A stretch of DNA of 64,000 nt, from assembly GCF_001591645.1 (NCBI RefSeq), contig NZ_BCVH01000019.1, positions 1 to 64,000 of the forward strand, given 5' to 3'. This stretch comes from Robertmurraya korlensis NBRC 107688. GTDB taxonomy: Bacteria; Bacillota; Bacilli; Bacillales; Cytobacillaceae. The position numbers and the translations under genes were made by a program. This document shows positions 41,407 through 50,665 of this stretch, piece by piece. A model generated the notes under the pieces. It saw only the letters and a program-made list of their open reading frames with translations, was not told where the DNA came from and ran no database searches. Position 1 is the first letter of the stretch. Each line of letters begins with the position of its first letter.

Positions 41407-43206
41407 ATGAAGTGGGGAATACGAAAAAAGTTAATCATCTTTTTAATGCTGGCAACCATCCTTCCATTTGGTACAGCAATTGGAATCACATATTATCAGA
41501 CAACCAACTCCATTAATGATCAGTTTGTTTCAACGAACCACGATCTCATTGCAAAGGGCGAGCAGGAACTCACCGTTTATTTGGAGGATATCGCGCAAAT
41601 GTCTACCGTCCTCTATCGTTATGAACCGCTAATGAGCGTGATGCGTGAAGGAATCTCTGATGATATAGGAAGGAATCAAGGGGAAATAAGACGGGCACTT
41701 GCCTACTTATTTAACACCCGACCAGAAATCGAACAAATGCATTTATATATTGATAAGGAAAAAGATTCATTTATAAACTATCATTCTACGATCAGTGGCC
41801 GGGGAGAGTATGAGAATATTTTTTCTCATCCTTATTATGCCGCGCTACCAGACCATGACGATTTTTATTTGATTGAAGCACCTCACGAAATATACAGCTA
41901 TAACAATATGTCCCTAATTCCGAAATCGCAGAGTAAAAAGGTCCTAAGCTTTCATAGCATCATTCGCGATGTCCCAGCGGAAGATATTCTTGGATTTCTG
42001 TCGATTGATATCAATCTATCAAGAATCGGTGCGGTAGCGGATCGATTATATACGAAAGATGCCGAAGAGCTGTTTATTGTGAATGACCAAGGAATCGTGG
42101 TGTATTCGTCGAATGAAGAGGTGATTGGAGAGCCAATGACAGAGAGTTGGTACGAGCCGATCAAGCAGCAACCAGCATCGGCAAAGAGCATGGAATGGGA
42201 TGAAGGGGTCATCGTGTTTGACCAATTTTCAGGGCCGGTAGAAAATTGGTATATCGCCAAGCGGATTCCGTATGATGTGCTTTATCAAATGGCAAGGCAA
42301 ACCGCGTATACGAATATCCTAATCGGAATTGTCACGCTCATCGTGGTGTTAGTTGCCACCATGTTCGTTTCTTTTAAAATTACAGCCCCTATTAAAGTGC
42401 TGATTACCAATATGAAAAAGGTAGAAAAAGGGGAGTTTAAGGCCGATTTTGAGTCCTTAGGAAATGACGAAATTGGTATGTTAGGAAAACATTTTAAGAG
42501 CATGATAGAAAAAATAAATGAACTGATTGAGCGAGAATACCGGTTGGAGATTGAAAATAAAGAATCTCAGCTTCGTGTCCTGCGTTCACAAATTAACCCT
42601 CATTTTTTATACAACTCGCTTCAATCGATTGGCACGTTGGCACTCAAGGCTAACGGGACAAAGGTGTATACACTGTTAACCTCACTCGCTGGAATCATGA
42701 GGTATAGCATGAATATGAGAGAAGACATTGTCCCGTTTTCACACGAAGTCCGGCATGTGAAATCGTATTTGCAGCTGCAAAAACAACGATTTGATGATCA
42801 GTTTCAATTTCAGCTTGTGATCGATAAGGAAGCCGAGGGAATTCTTGTTCCGAAAATGATCCTGCAGCCGATTGTTGAAAACTGCTTTAAGCATGGTTTT
42901 GATCAGCATACAGACAAACAATCGATTATCATTTCTGCTGCCGTCCAAGAGAACGGAATGCTTCAAATCCGTGTAAAGGACAATGGATCAGGGGTAACGG
43001 AGGAGCAATTACATCATATCCGTCAGGAGTTATATAGTGGAACGGAGAAGACTTCCGAATCGATTGGACTGAAAAATATTTATGACCGATTAGTGATTTA
43101 TTACCGAAATCGAGCCAATTTTATTATTTTTAAAAATGGGGAAGTAGGCTTTGGGGTAAGCATTGATATTCCAGTTGAGATGCCGAAGGAGGGGAAGCAA
43201 TCGTGA
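41407..43206 (+). CDS. Sensor histidine kinase, YesM type
   Basis: This 599-aa membrane sensor has TM1 (about 10-30), an extracellular dCACHE-like sensor (~31-295), TM2 (about 298-320), HAMP (about 320-375), the His_kinase domain with phospho-acceptor H399 in QINPHFLYNSLQSIGTL, and HATPase_c with IVENCFKHGF (N box), DNGSG and IGLKNIYDRL. The HPHF-type phosphorylation motif and layout are of the YesM/LytS kind that typically govern neighbouring sugar ABC importers. It overlaps the response regulator by 4 bases (ATCGTGA). Confidence 0.93.
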   Translation: MKWGIRKKLIIFLMLATILPFGTAIGITYYQTTNSINDQFVSTNHDLIAKGEQELTVYLEDIAQMSTVLYRYEPLMSVMREGISDDIGRNQGEIRRALAYLFNTRPEIEQMHLYIDKEKDSFINYHSTISGRGEYENIFSHPYYAALPDHDDFYLIEAPHEIYSYNNMSLIPKSQSKKVLSFHSIIRDVPAEDILGFLSIDINLSRIGAVADRLYTKDAEELFIVNDQGIVVYSSNEEVIGEPMTESWYEPIKQQPASAKSMEWDEGVIVFDQFSGPVENWYIAKRIPYDVLYQMARQTAYTNILIGIVTLIVVLVATMFVSFKITAPIKVLITNMKKVEKGEFKADFESLGNDEIGMLGKHFKSMIEKINELIEREYRLEIENKESQLRVLRSQINPHFLYNSLQSIGTLALKANGTKVYTLLTSLAGIMRYSMNMREDIVPFSHEVRHVKSYLQLQKQRFDDQFQFQLVIDKEAEGILVPKMILQPIVENCFKHGFDQHTDKQSIIISAAVQENGMLQIRVKDNGSGVTEEQLHHIRQELYSGTEKTSESIGLKNIYDRLVIYYRNRANFIIFKNGEVGFGVSIDIPVEMPKEGKQS

Positions 43207-44795
43207 ACGTATTAATTGTTGATGATGAAACGCATGTACGTGAAGGAATCAAACTTCTAGGAGATTGGGAGAAGCACGGAATCACCACGATCTATGAAGC
43301 GAGCAACGGGGAAGAAGCAACGAATCTCATTGAAAAACACCGTCCAGAGATTATTTTTTCCGATATGAAAATGCCAAAAATGGACGGCACGAAGCTGCTT
43401 GAATGGATCAAAGGCAATCAGCCTACAAGCAAGGTGATCGTTGTTACAGGATACGATGACTATCATTATATGAGAAAAGCGATTCACTTCGGAAGCACGG
43501 ATTATTTGCTAAAGCCTGTTGACCCGGACATATTGAACCAAACACTAGAAACGGCAGTAAATGAGTGGAAAAAGGAAGAGCAGGAGCGGAAAAAAGAAGA
43601 GAGCAGCGGTCAGTTGATGAATATGATGAAGCCCGTCTACCGCGACCGAAAGTTTACACAGCTTATGAATAGTGATGAAGGTGTGGACGATGGCTTGTTC
43701 GAGGAATTAGGATTTCAGCCATCACATAGCTACAAAGTAGGCATTATTCGGCTCAACCGAAGAACGATTGAGGCCTTTGGTGGTGACCGGGATTTAGCCT
43801 ATTTTACGGTACTTAATGTGGTGAACGAGGTTTTACTAGAAAAAGAGTGTGGAATCGGTTTTCGATATCTATCTAACAAAGGCGAGGTTGTCATCATCTT
43901 TTGGGATCGGTTTGATGAGGTCGAGAACATACTTGCTGGCATTTACGAATCCTTGCAAGCAGCCATGAATATTGCTTGTCCGATTGCTTTAGGAAAAATG
44001 GTCGTGGAAAGCTTACAACTAAAGGAATCGTACCGAGAAGCAAGGAAGGTGCTTGTGGGCAGAAACCTGTTGGAGAAGAAAGCATGTAAGGTATATGTGG
44101 AAAATGTGTTGCCGGCCAAACCATTAAAGAGTCTCATGGACTATTCCTCAAGCATCGACCTAGCGATACAGGCAGGAGAAATAGAAGCATTTGACGAGTT
44201 AATCGAACAGGTACGAACCGATTTTACAGAGCAGGACTACTTATCGGTTAGGCAAGTATTGCAGTTTGAAAATGAATACTTACTGCTTAGCAATCGCTCT
44301 TATAAAGCCAATAAGCTTGTGGTGAAGGTATCTGAAGACGTCGAAGGGCGGGTGGACTCGTTCTTTGATGAAGATGGAAACTTTATGCTGGACGAATATG
44401 TGGCCGCGAAAAGGCGCGAGATCGGTTTGTTTTTAAGGAAGATGAAGAGACAAGCCAGTCGAAAAACAAGCAATATCATTGAAGACATTGAAGCCTATTT
44501 GCAGGTGAATTTCGATCGTGACGTAAAGCTTCAAGAGATTTCTGAGCATTTTTACATTAGCAGAGAGTATATATCAAGGAAGTTTAAGCAGGAATTTAAC
44601 GTGAATATCTCTGATTATATAGTGAATATCCGAATGAAAAAGGCGAAGTCACTGTTGAAAAATAGCCAGCTGAAAATTTATGAGATTGCGAACATGATTG
44701 GCTACCAGGATGATAAGTATTTTCGGAAGGTGTTTAAGAAGGTTGTGGGGATCACGCCGAATGAGTATCGGGCTAGTATGGAAGAGAAGAAATGA
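43203..44795 (+). CDS. Response regulator, YesN type, with AraC-family DNA-binding domain
   Basis: This 530-aa transcription factor has a receiver domain (1-120; phospho-acceptor D54 in IIFSDMKMPKMDG, K at KPVD), a long middle region (~130-420) and a C-terminal AraC-type double helix-turn-helix (LQEISEHFYISREYISRKFKQEFNVNISDYI...IYEIANMIGYQDDKYFRKVFKKVVGITPNEYR). GTG start 43203 overlaps the kinase stop. It is the natural candidate to bind the 22-bp-spaced direct repeat in the 42-bp element before the ABC operon and the ThuA-type operon. Confidence 0.93.
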   Translation: MNVLIVDDETHVREGIKLLGDWEKHGITTIYEASNGEEATNLIEKHRPEIIFSDMKMPKMDGTKLLEWIKGNQPTSKVIVVTGYDDYHYMRKAIHFGSTDYLLKPVDPDILNQTLETAVNEWKKEEQERKKEESSGQLMNMMKPVYRDRKFTQLMNSDEGVDDGLFEELGFQPSHSYKVGIIRLNRRTIEAFGGDRDLAYFTVLNVVNEVLLEKECGIGFRYLSNKGEVVIIFWDRFDEVENILAGIYESLQAAMNIACPIALGKMVVESLQLKESYREARKVLVGRNLLEKKACKVYVENVLPAKPLKSLMDYSSSIDLAIQAGEIEAFDELIEQVRTDFTEQDYLSVRQVLQFENEYLLLSNRSYKANKLVVKVSEDVEGRVDSFFDEDGNFMLDEYVAAKRREIGLFLRKMKRQASRKTSNIIEDIEAYLQVNFDRDVKLQEISEHFYISREYISRKFKQEFNVNISDYIVNIRMKKAKSLLKNSQLKIYEIANMIGYQDDKYFRKVFKKVVGITPNEYRASMEEKK

Positions 44796-44806
44796 ATGGT
44801 AAAACA

Positions 44807-44838
44807 GGAAGCACTCTTTTAGGGGGTGCTTCTATTTA
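44807..44838 (+). terminator. Terminator after the two-component operon
   Basis: GGAAGCACT and GGGTGCTTCT can pair (GAAGCAC 44809-44815, GTGCTTC 44826-44832), followed by TATTTAAT. Confidence 0.7.
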
Positions 44839-45040
44839 ATATGGAGATTGTACCAACTCGATTTACTAAGATTCTATGGTAAAGGATAGTCCTAATTTAC
44901 TATAACTAGGAAGAAAATAAACCTATTTAATTCTACTATATTTTGATATTCTAATAAATGTAATAAAAACTTTGTTGAACTTTGTCTGTGAGTAACAGGA
45001 AGGTCTCATAGTTTACTATTGTTTGTAACTTTATGCTTAA

Positions 45041-45069
45041 TCACTATTTACTTAAGTAGTGAATATAAT
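45041..45069 (+). promoter_or_regulatory. Palindrome and -10 box upstream of the autolysin gene
   Basis: TCACTA (45041-45046) and TAGTGA (45057-45062) flank CTTAAG (45051-45056), a 22-bp imperfect palindrome that covers the -35 position of a TATAAT box (45064-45069). No good -35 hexamer is present. The upstream 200 bases are very AT-rich without a gene. An operator for a dimeric regulator is plausible. Confidence 0.45.
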
Positions 45070-45098
45070 AAATTTTTAATAGGAGGTATAAAGAAACG

Positions 45099-48000
45099 TT
45101 GAAGTTCACGCAAAAGATCTTTATATTGCTGATTAGTACATTACTAGTGAGTCTCTCTTTTATTTCCAATTTAAATATTGGTTATGCAACAGAAAGCTCA
45201 AAAACAGTTAATTTTAGTGAAGGATCTAGTTATTATCTCATTCACTATAATGGTGAAGAACAAGAAGTAATAATCAATGAAGAGGTTACCTTGAAACTAA
45301 CTGGATGGACCGATGAAACGAAATCATCTGTTAACGGAACGATCTACCATTCTACTAATCAAGCAATAGATACCGTTTTAACGGTTAGTGAGGGGTTAAA
45401 TAAACTCAATATTACAGATGAAGAAATTACTTTCTATCGGGTCACTGTTGCAGATACATTTACTGCAGAAAAAGTCACTCCCATTGAGTTAAACGAACAA
45501 TGGAATGTTATAGAAAGAAAAGATAATGGAACATCTATAGAAGAAAAAAAGACCGTTGATGAATATGGTACAACTATAAAAAATGAAATAGTGTATTTTC
45601 TAACCGAAGAAAATAACCAAAAAACAGAGATTACTGAAGAGGAATATGATTCTCTAAATGCGGTTGAACCCGAGCAACCTGTATTGTTTAGCGCCGCTAC
45701 CGGACCATCAGTTGTCTATTCTACACATGTAGAAAGCTACGGTTGGTTAAATTCAGTCTCTAATGGTAGTGTATCGGGAACATCTGGTGAATCCAAACGA
45801 TTAGAAGCAATTAAGATTTCATTACAAAATGCTCCATATTCTGGGGGGATCTCCTACAGGACTCACGTACAGGACTATGGGTGGCTAAGTAATGTATCAA
45901 ATGGTGCTGTATCTGGAACATCCGGACAATCGAAGCGCTTGGAAGCCATTCAAATTAGTTTAACTGGTGATATGGAAAAGTATTACGATATTTATTATCG
46001 TGTTCATACGGAATCCTATGGCTGGTTAGATTGGGCCAAAAATGGACAATCTTCTGGAACTCAAGCTCTTGCGAAACGGTTAGAAGCTATTCAAGTAGTA
46101 TTAGTAAAAAAGGGTGGAGCTGCACCTGGTTCTACTAATAAACCTTTTGTCATCGATCCAACAGTTTCTTATTCCACACATGTTCAGGATTATGGGTGGT
46201 TAACACCTGTTACTAGCGGGGCAACCTCTGGAACATCCGGACAATCGAAACGTTTGGAAGCCATTAAGATGTCTTTACAAAATAACCCGTATTCAGGGGA
46301 TATTGTTTACAGAACTCATGTGCAAGACTATGGTTGGTTGCCTAACGTGTCCAATGGAGCTCTCTCTGGAACTTCGGCAGAAAGTAAAAGGATGGAAGCT
46401 ATTCAAATTTACCTAACTGGTGAAATGGCACAACGATATGATATTTATTATCGTGTTCACACGGAAAGCTATGGCTGGTTAGATTGGGCCAAAAATGGAC
46501 AATCTTCTGGAACTCAAGCACTTTCAAAGCGATTAGAAGCCATTCAAATTGTTTTGGTCGAAAAAGGTGGAGCTGCACCAGGGGCTACCAACAGACCATT
46601 GGTTATCAATCCATCTGTAACTTATTCCACCCATGTACAAGATTCAGGTTGGTTAGCACCAGTTTCTGATGGTGCCTTGTCTGGGACTTCAGGACAATCA
46701 AAACGGTTGGAAGCAATCAAGATTTCCTTGCGAAATAATCCGTATTCTGGAAGCATCACCTATAGAACTCATGTTCAGGACTATGGCTGGTTAGGTTATG
46801 TTTCAAATGGTGCGATATCCGGAACATCTGGAGAAGGCAAGAGAATAGAAGCGATTCAAATCAATCTTAGCGGTGAAATGGCTCAGTATTACGATATTTA
46901 TTACCGCGTTCACGCAGAGTCCTATGGGTGGTTAGATTGGGCCAAAAATGGACAATCAGCAGGGACGGAATTAGCATCGAAACGACTGGAAGCAATAGAA
47001 ATTATACTAGTTGAAAAAGGTAAAGCGGCACCTGGTCCTACAGATAAACCATTTGTAAAGCCTAGCGTGATAACTTCCTATAACTATTATAATATTACGT
47101 TAAACGACGCTCTAAACATGCAAATGAAAGTTTTACCACAGACAGATAAATATAGATATAATCCTGCTTATGTTAGTAGTCAATATCTGCAAATGTCTTC
47201 TGGGGGCTCAATAATTGGTAGTAGTGTAAATTTAAGAACATTGCCAAGCACGAGCAGTAGTATCGCTGCAACTGTAGGTAAAGATACACTCTTCATACTG
47301 TTAGATAGTAATATTATAGGTGAGAGTGTTTCTGGAAATACAAGATGGTATAAAATTGAATATAAGGGTCAAGTATTGTATGTTCATAGCACTCTGGCAA
47401 GTAATAATTTGCGAGTTGGTAAAGTAACTTCTGCTACTCTAAACATTCGTGCAGAAAAGAATAGTACAAGTCATATTTATGGCTCCGTAGGTATGGGTAG
47501 CTTATTATCTGTATTGGAGGAAGATAATAGTACTGGTTGGTATAGAGTAGGGATTGGAAACTGGCGTAATGCAACTTCTTCAGATGTATTGCAATATTTA
47601 AACCCAACAGCTTACATCAATGATGAGAAGCAAAGATTCCAATTCATGAACCTTAGTAAACCTAGTGACGTGTCAGTAGGAACGCTAAATACATTCCTTA
47701 CAGGAAAAGGAATTCTTGCAAATCAGGGGCAAGCGTTTATAGATGCTGGAAATAAATATGGAATGAATGAAGTCTATTTAATGGCTCATACTCTACTCGA
47801 AACAGGAAACGGGACTTCTACTCTTGCGAGAGGAGTAGATTACAACGGGAAAACCGTTTATAACATGTATGGCGTAGGTGCTTATGATGATTGTCCACTA
47901 GAATGTGGAGTGCAAAGGGCTTATGATGAGGGATGGTTTACTCCGTATGCGGCGATTGTAGGTGGAGCAGCATTTATTAGTGATAAATATTTAGGTGGTA

Positions 48001-48194
48001 ATAACCGATACAAGATTGTTCAAAATACGATATATGAGATGCGTTGGAATCCGGAGTTAATGTCTACTAAACTTGAAGTCGGAAATCAATATGCTACAGA
48101 TATTGGATGGGCTTATAAACAAGTAAATACTATGTATGAAGTTTATAAAATCCAACCGTACACTATTTACCTTGAAATCCCAACATATAAATAA
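45099..48194 (+). CDS. Secreted autolysin: nine ChW repeats, SH3b domains, GH73-like glucosaminidase domain
   Basis: This 1031-aa wall hydrolase has a signal peptide (about 1-30, cut near GYA|TE), a variable region (31-200), nine ChW repeats (207-650; each with GW and SGT...KRLEAI) arranged as three near-identical triads, two SH3b-like domains (about 700-830; SSVNLRTLPSTSSSIAATVG, ATLNIRAEKNSTSHIYGSVG), and a C-terminal LytD-like beta-N-acetylglucosaminidase domain (KYGMNEVYLMAHTLLETGNGTS with catalytic glutamate, YNMYGVGAYDDCP). The start is TTG 45099 after AATAGGAGGTATAAAG. ChW repeats are typical of Clostridium and rare in Bacillaceae. Low GC suggests later arrival. Confidence 0.88.
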   Translation: MKFTQKIFILLISTLLVSLSFISNLNIGYATESSKTVNFSEGSSYYLIHYNGEEQEVIINEEVTLKLTGWTDETKSSVNGTIYHSTNQAIDTVLTVSEGLNKLNITDEEITFYRVTVADTFTAEKVTPIELNEQWNVIERKDNGTSIEEKKTVDEYGTTIKNEIVYFLTEENNQKTEITEEEYDSLNAVEPEQPVLFSAATGPSVVYSTHVESYGWLNSVSNGSVSGTSGESKRLEAIKISLQNAPYSGGISYRTHVQDYGWLSNVSNGAVSGTSGQSKRLEAIQISLTGDMEKYYDIYYRVHTESYGWLDWAKNGQSSGTQALAKRLEAIQVVLVKKGGAAPGSTNKPFVIDPTVSYSTHVQDYGWLTPVTSGATSGTSGQSKRLEAIKMSLQNNPYSGDIVYRTHVQDYGWLPNVSNGALSGTSAESKRMEAIQIYLTGEMAQRYDIYYRVHTESYGWLDWAKNGQSSGTQALSKRLEAIQIVLVEKGGAAPGATNRPLVINPSVTYSTHVQDSGWLAPVSDGALSGTSGQSKRLEAIKISLRNNPYSGSITYRTHVQDYGWLGYVSNGAISGTSGEGKRIEAIQINLSGEMAQYYDIYYRVHAESYGWLDWAKNGQSAGTELASKRLEAIEIILVEKGKAAPGPTDKPFVKPSVITSYNYYNITLNDALNMQMKVLPQTDKYRYNPAYVSSQYLQMSSGGSIIGSSVNLRTLPSTSSSIAATVGKDTLFILLDSNIIGESVSGNTRWYKIEYKGQVLYVHSTLASNNLRVGKVTSATLNIRAEKNSTSHIYGSVGMGSLLSVLEEDNSTGWYRVGIGNWRNATSSDVLQYLNPTAYINDEKQRFQFMNLSKPSDVSVGTLNTFLTGKGILANQGQAFIDAGNKYGMNEVYLMAHTLLETGNGTSTLARGVDYNGKTVYNMYGVGAYDDCPLECGVQRAYDEGWFTPYAAIVGGAAFISDKYLGGNNRYKIVQNTIYEMRWNPELMSTKLEVGNQYATDIGWAYKQVNTMYEVYKIQPYTIYLEIPTYK
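45717..47075 (+). repeat. Tandem 453-bp repeat x3 within the ChW region
   Basis: The first tyrosine of the triad (VxYSTHV) recurs at 45717, 46170 and 46623, exactly 453 bases (151 codons) apart. Each copy codes for three ChW repeats (YSTHV..., YRTHV..., YRVH...) and ends with GxAAPGxTxxP. The copies are similar in DNA too, indicating recent duplication. Confidence 0.85.
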
Positions 48195-48215
48195 TTTCTA
48201 GTAAAGCTATTTTCT

Positions 48216-48252
48216 AGTAGTACAACTTATATACGGTTGTACTACTTTTTTT
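48216..48252 (+). terminator. Terminator after the autolysin gene
   Basis: AGTAGTACAAC (48216-48226) and GTTGTACTACT (48236-48246) form an 11-bp stem with a T-rich tail. Confidence 0.9.
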
Positions 48253-48393
48253 ATCTATTAATCCTGACAATAATACTTGGTGTTAACTATAATTTTGTGC
48301 AGGCATTTTTCCAATTGTAATAGCACCGAATAAACCCTACTAGAATATACTTTTTGTGACAATATAGGTAGGAGCTGAGTGGGGGAGTCGTTT

Positions 48394-49089
48394 TTGAACA
48401 TAACCATATATCAAGGCAACGATCATTTGCTGCCGCCTTCTGATATCACCATTGTGATTGATGTCATCCGAGCCTTTACAGTAGCTCATTATGCTTTTAT
48501 CAAGGGTGCTGAGAAGATATTGCTCGTCGGTACGGTTGAGGAAGCATTTCGTTTAAAGGAACAGTTTCCAAATTATCTCCTTGCCGGGGAAGTGAAGGGG
48601 TTACCCATTGAAGGGTTTGATTTGGATAATTCACCTGCGAGCTTGATGTCAAAGAATGTGGCAGGAAAATCACTGGTCCAAAAGACAACCAATGGGGTGA
48701 AAGCAACCTTACATTCACTACAGGCAGAACATTTATTTGTAACGGGATTTTCCAATGCAAGAACCACTGCGACTTTTTTAAAAGAAATGGTTCGAGAAAT
48801 AAGAGGAGAACCTCAAATTCATATTGTCGCGTCCCATCCAGAGGGGGATGACGATCTTGTCTGTGCAGAATTTATCAAGGGCATCCTCGAAGGTAGTGAA
48901 GTACTAACAGAAGAGGATGTTAAGAGAAGAATAAAAAACTCGGTAGTGACTGCAAAATTCTTTGATCCCGCACAACCAGAGTTCAATCCAGAGGATATTA
49001 CTTATTGCATGAAGGAGATACCGGAGACGTTTCTAATGAAGGTAAATAAGAATGGCGGAATACCAGTGATAGAGAGGTTTCAAATATGA
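48394..49089 (+). CDS. comB: 2-phosphosulfolactate phosphatase (ComB family, YitC-like)
   Basis: This enzyme removes phosphate from 2-phosphosulfolactate. It has 231 aa from a TTG at 48394 (GGGGGAGTCGTTT before it); a GTG at 48379 after AGGAGCTGA is an alternative start adding five residues. Family segments: VIDVIRAFTVAHYAFIKGA, LAGEVKGLPIEGFDLDNSP, GKSLVQKTTNGVKAT and CAEFIKGILEG. It overlaps comA by 4 bases. In B. subtilis the YitC/YitD pair makes 3-sulfolactate during sporulation. Confidence 0.88.
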   Translation: MNITIYQGNDHLLPPSDITIVIDVIRAFTVAHYAFIKGAEKILLVGTVEEAFRLKEQFPNYLLAGEVKGLPIEGFDLDNSPASLMSKNVAGKSLVQKTTNGVKATLHSLQAEHLFVTGFSNARTTATFLKEMVREIRGEPQIHIVASHPEGDDDLVCAEFIKGILEGSEVLTEEDVKRRIKNSVVTAKFFDPAQPEFNPEDITYCMKEIPETFLMKVNKNGGIPVIERFQI

Positions 49090-49847
49090 ACAAAACTCAA
49101 TTAATGTTGCCACAACGTGAACAAAAGCCAAGAAGTCATGGGATTACGGCTTTGATCGATAATGGGATCCCTTTGTCCTCCTTTATCGATACGATTTCAA
49201 GTGCAAGTAGGCTGATTGACTATGTGAAGTTTGGCTGGGGCACATCCCTGATTACTAACAAGCTGGAAGAGAAGATCGAATGTTTACAAGAACATGACGT
49301 TCACTTCTTTTTCGGCGGTACGTTATTTGAAAAATTCCTAAGTCAGGGAAGAATCGATGACTATCACGAGTACTGTCGTCAATATGGCTGTAAGTATGTA
49401 GAGATTTCCAATGGTACATTAGCGTTAACGAACAAGGATAAAGCCCGTTATATTCGGGATTTTTCTAAGGAGTTTACCGTCTTTAGTGAAGTCGGCAACA
49501 AGGACAGCAACCATCACAAAAACGAGGACATCTCTCAATGGGTTGACTGGATCCAAGAAGACTTTGAGGCGGGGGCTCATAAGGTGATCACAGAAGCGCG
49601 GGAAAGCGGCACAAGTGGAGTTTGCAACAGCAACGGGGAGCTACGACTTGATTTAATCGACTGTATTTTAACATCAGGCATGGATCTTGAATCCATTATC
49701 TTTGAAGCCCCGAATAAAAAAATGCAAACCACCTTCATTAAAAAAGTAGGGCCCAATGTGAACCTCGCCAATATCCCGTTCTCCGATACCATTTCTGTTG
49801 AAACCTTACGCCTTGGCCTACGTTCAGACACATTTGATTTACTGTAA
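49086..49847 (+). CDS. comA: Phosphosulfolactate synthase (ComA family, YitD-like)
   Basis: This TIM-barrel enzyme adds sulfite to phosphoenolpyruvate to make 2-phosphosulfolactate. It has 253 aa; conserved stretches are DYVKFGWGTSLI, FFFGGTLFEKF, KYVEISNGTLAL, VITEARESGTSGVC and IIFEAPNKKMQTTFI. In methanogens the pathway continues to coenzyme M; with only ComA and ComB present the product here should be sulfolactate, which B. subtilis stores in spores. It overlaps comB and precedes a VOC protein after 12 bases. Confidence 0.9.
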   Translation: MNKTQLMLPQREQKPRSHGITALIDNGIPLSSFIDTISSASRLIDYVKFGWGTSLITNKLEEKIECLQEHDVHFFFGGTLFEKFLSQGRIDDYHEYCRQYGCKYVEISNGTLALTNKDKARYIRDFSKEFTVFSEVGNKDSNHHKNEDISQWVDWIQEDFEAGAHKVITEARESGTSGVCNSNGELRLDLIDCILTSGMDLESIIFEAPNKKMQTTFIKKVGPNVNLANIPFSDTISVETLRLGLRSDTFDLL

Positions 49848-49859
49848 AGGAGAAGAGCG

Positions 49860-50258
49860 ATGAGAGAAACAAACAAAGTATTCCATCTAGCGATTCCATG
49901 CAAGGACCTTGACGAAACCGTTGAATTCTATGAAAAACTCGGCTGCCAGCTAGCCAGAAGATACCACGACCGAGTCACCTTTAACTTCTTTGGAGACCAA
50001 GTCGTGTGCCATCTAAACCCAGAAGGCGTGGATCCTTCGCCGAAAATGTATCCGCGTCATTATGGAATCACTTTTGTCGACCAAGATGAGTTTAATCAAG
50101 TATTAGAATCTGCTATGGAAAAAGAACTGCCGTTTTTTCAGGAAAAAATGGTACGGTTCGCAGGGAAGCAAGAAGAGCATATTACGTTCTTTTTAATTGA
50201 TCCTGCTAATAATTTGCTGGAGTTTAAGTACTATCACGATGTTGGGATGGTTTATTAG
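49860..50258 (+). CDS. VOC-family (glyoxalase-like) protein in the sulfolactate operon
   Basis: This 132-aa single vicinal-oxygen-chelate domain protein starts with FHLAIPCKDLDETVEFYEKLGCQLARRY and ends with HITFFLIDPANNLLEFKYYHDVGMVY; the metal-binding H, H and E positions of a half-fold are present (H11, H66 region, E124 in LLEFK). It probably acts on a small organic acid. Co-transcription with comB-comA (RBS AAAGGAGAAGAGCG, 12-base gap) suggests a role in sulfolactate-related chemistry, but the substrate is not known. Confidence 0.8.
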   Translation: MRETNKVFHLAIPCKDLDETVEFYEKLGCQLARRYHDRVTFNFFGDQVVCHLNPEGVDPSPKMYPRHYGITFVDQDEFNQVLESAMEKELPFFQEKMVRFAGKQEEHITFFLIDPANNLLEFKYYHDVGMVY

Positions 50259-50346
50259 GTAGATAGATAGGTGAATAGGTGATAAATGGAGTCTCTCTTT
50301 TTTTAGAAGGGGGATTTTTTGTTTTTGTTGGAAATGGGAATGTGGA

Positions 50347-50658
50347 TGGATGGGAAGAGAGAGAGCAGCCGTCGGTGCCCGTTTCGGGAGAGAATGTAAG
50401 TGGATGGTAAGAGAGAGCAGTTGTCAGTGCCCGTTGCGGGAGGAAATGAGGTTGGATGGTAAGAGAGAGAGGTTGTCAGTGCCCATTGCTGGAGGGAATG
50501 AGGGTGGATGGTAAGAGAGAGCAGTTGTCAGTGCCCGTTGCGGGAGGAAATGTGGGTGGATGGTAAGAGAGAGAGGCTGTCAGTGCCCCATTGCGGAGGG
50601 AATGAGGGTGGATGGTAAGGGAGAGAGGTTGTCAGTGCCCATGCAGGAGGAAAATAGG
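50347..50658. repeat. Tandem array A: ~52-bp unit, six copies, non-coding
   Basis: Units begin with TGGATGG at 50347, 50401, 50453, 50505, 50557 and 50609; four successive steps are exactly 52 bases. Each unit contains TAAGAGAGAG, TTGTCAGTGCCC and GGGAGGAAATG; most contain CCCGTTGCGGG or a variant, a small hairpin. Purine-rich on the plus strand. The 52-base period is not a multiple of three, and no frame is open across it. Confidence 0.88.
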
Positions 50659-50665
50659 TTCTGTT

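Noticed and set aside
44841-45040. Small gene or RNA in the AT-rich stretch before the autolysin
   Set aside because: No open frame with a ribosome binding site and no stable stem other than the palindrome reported.
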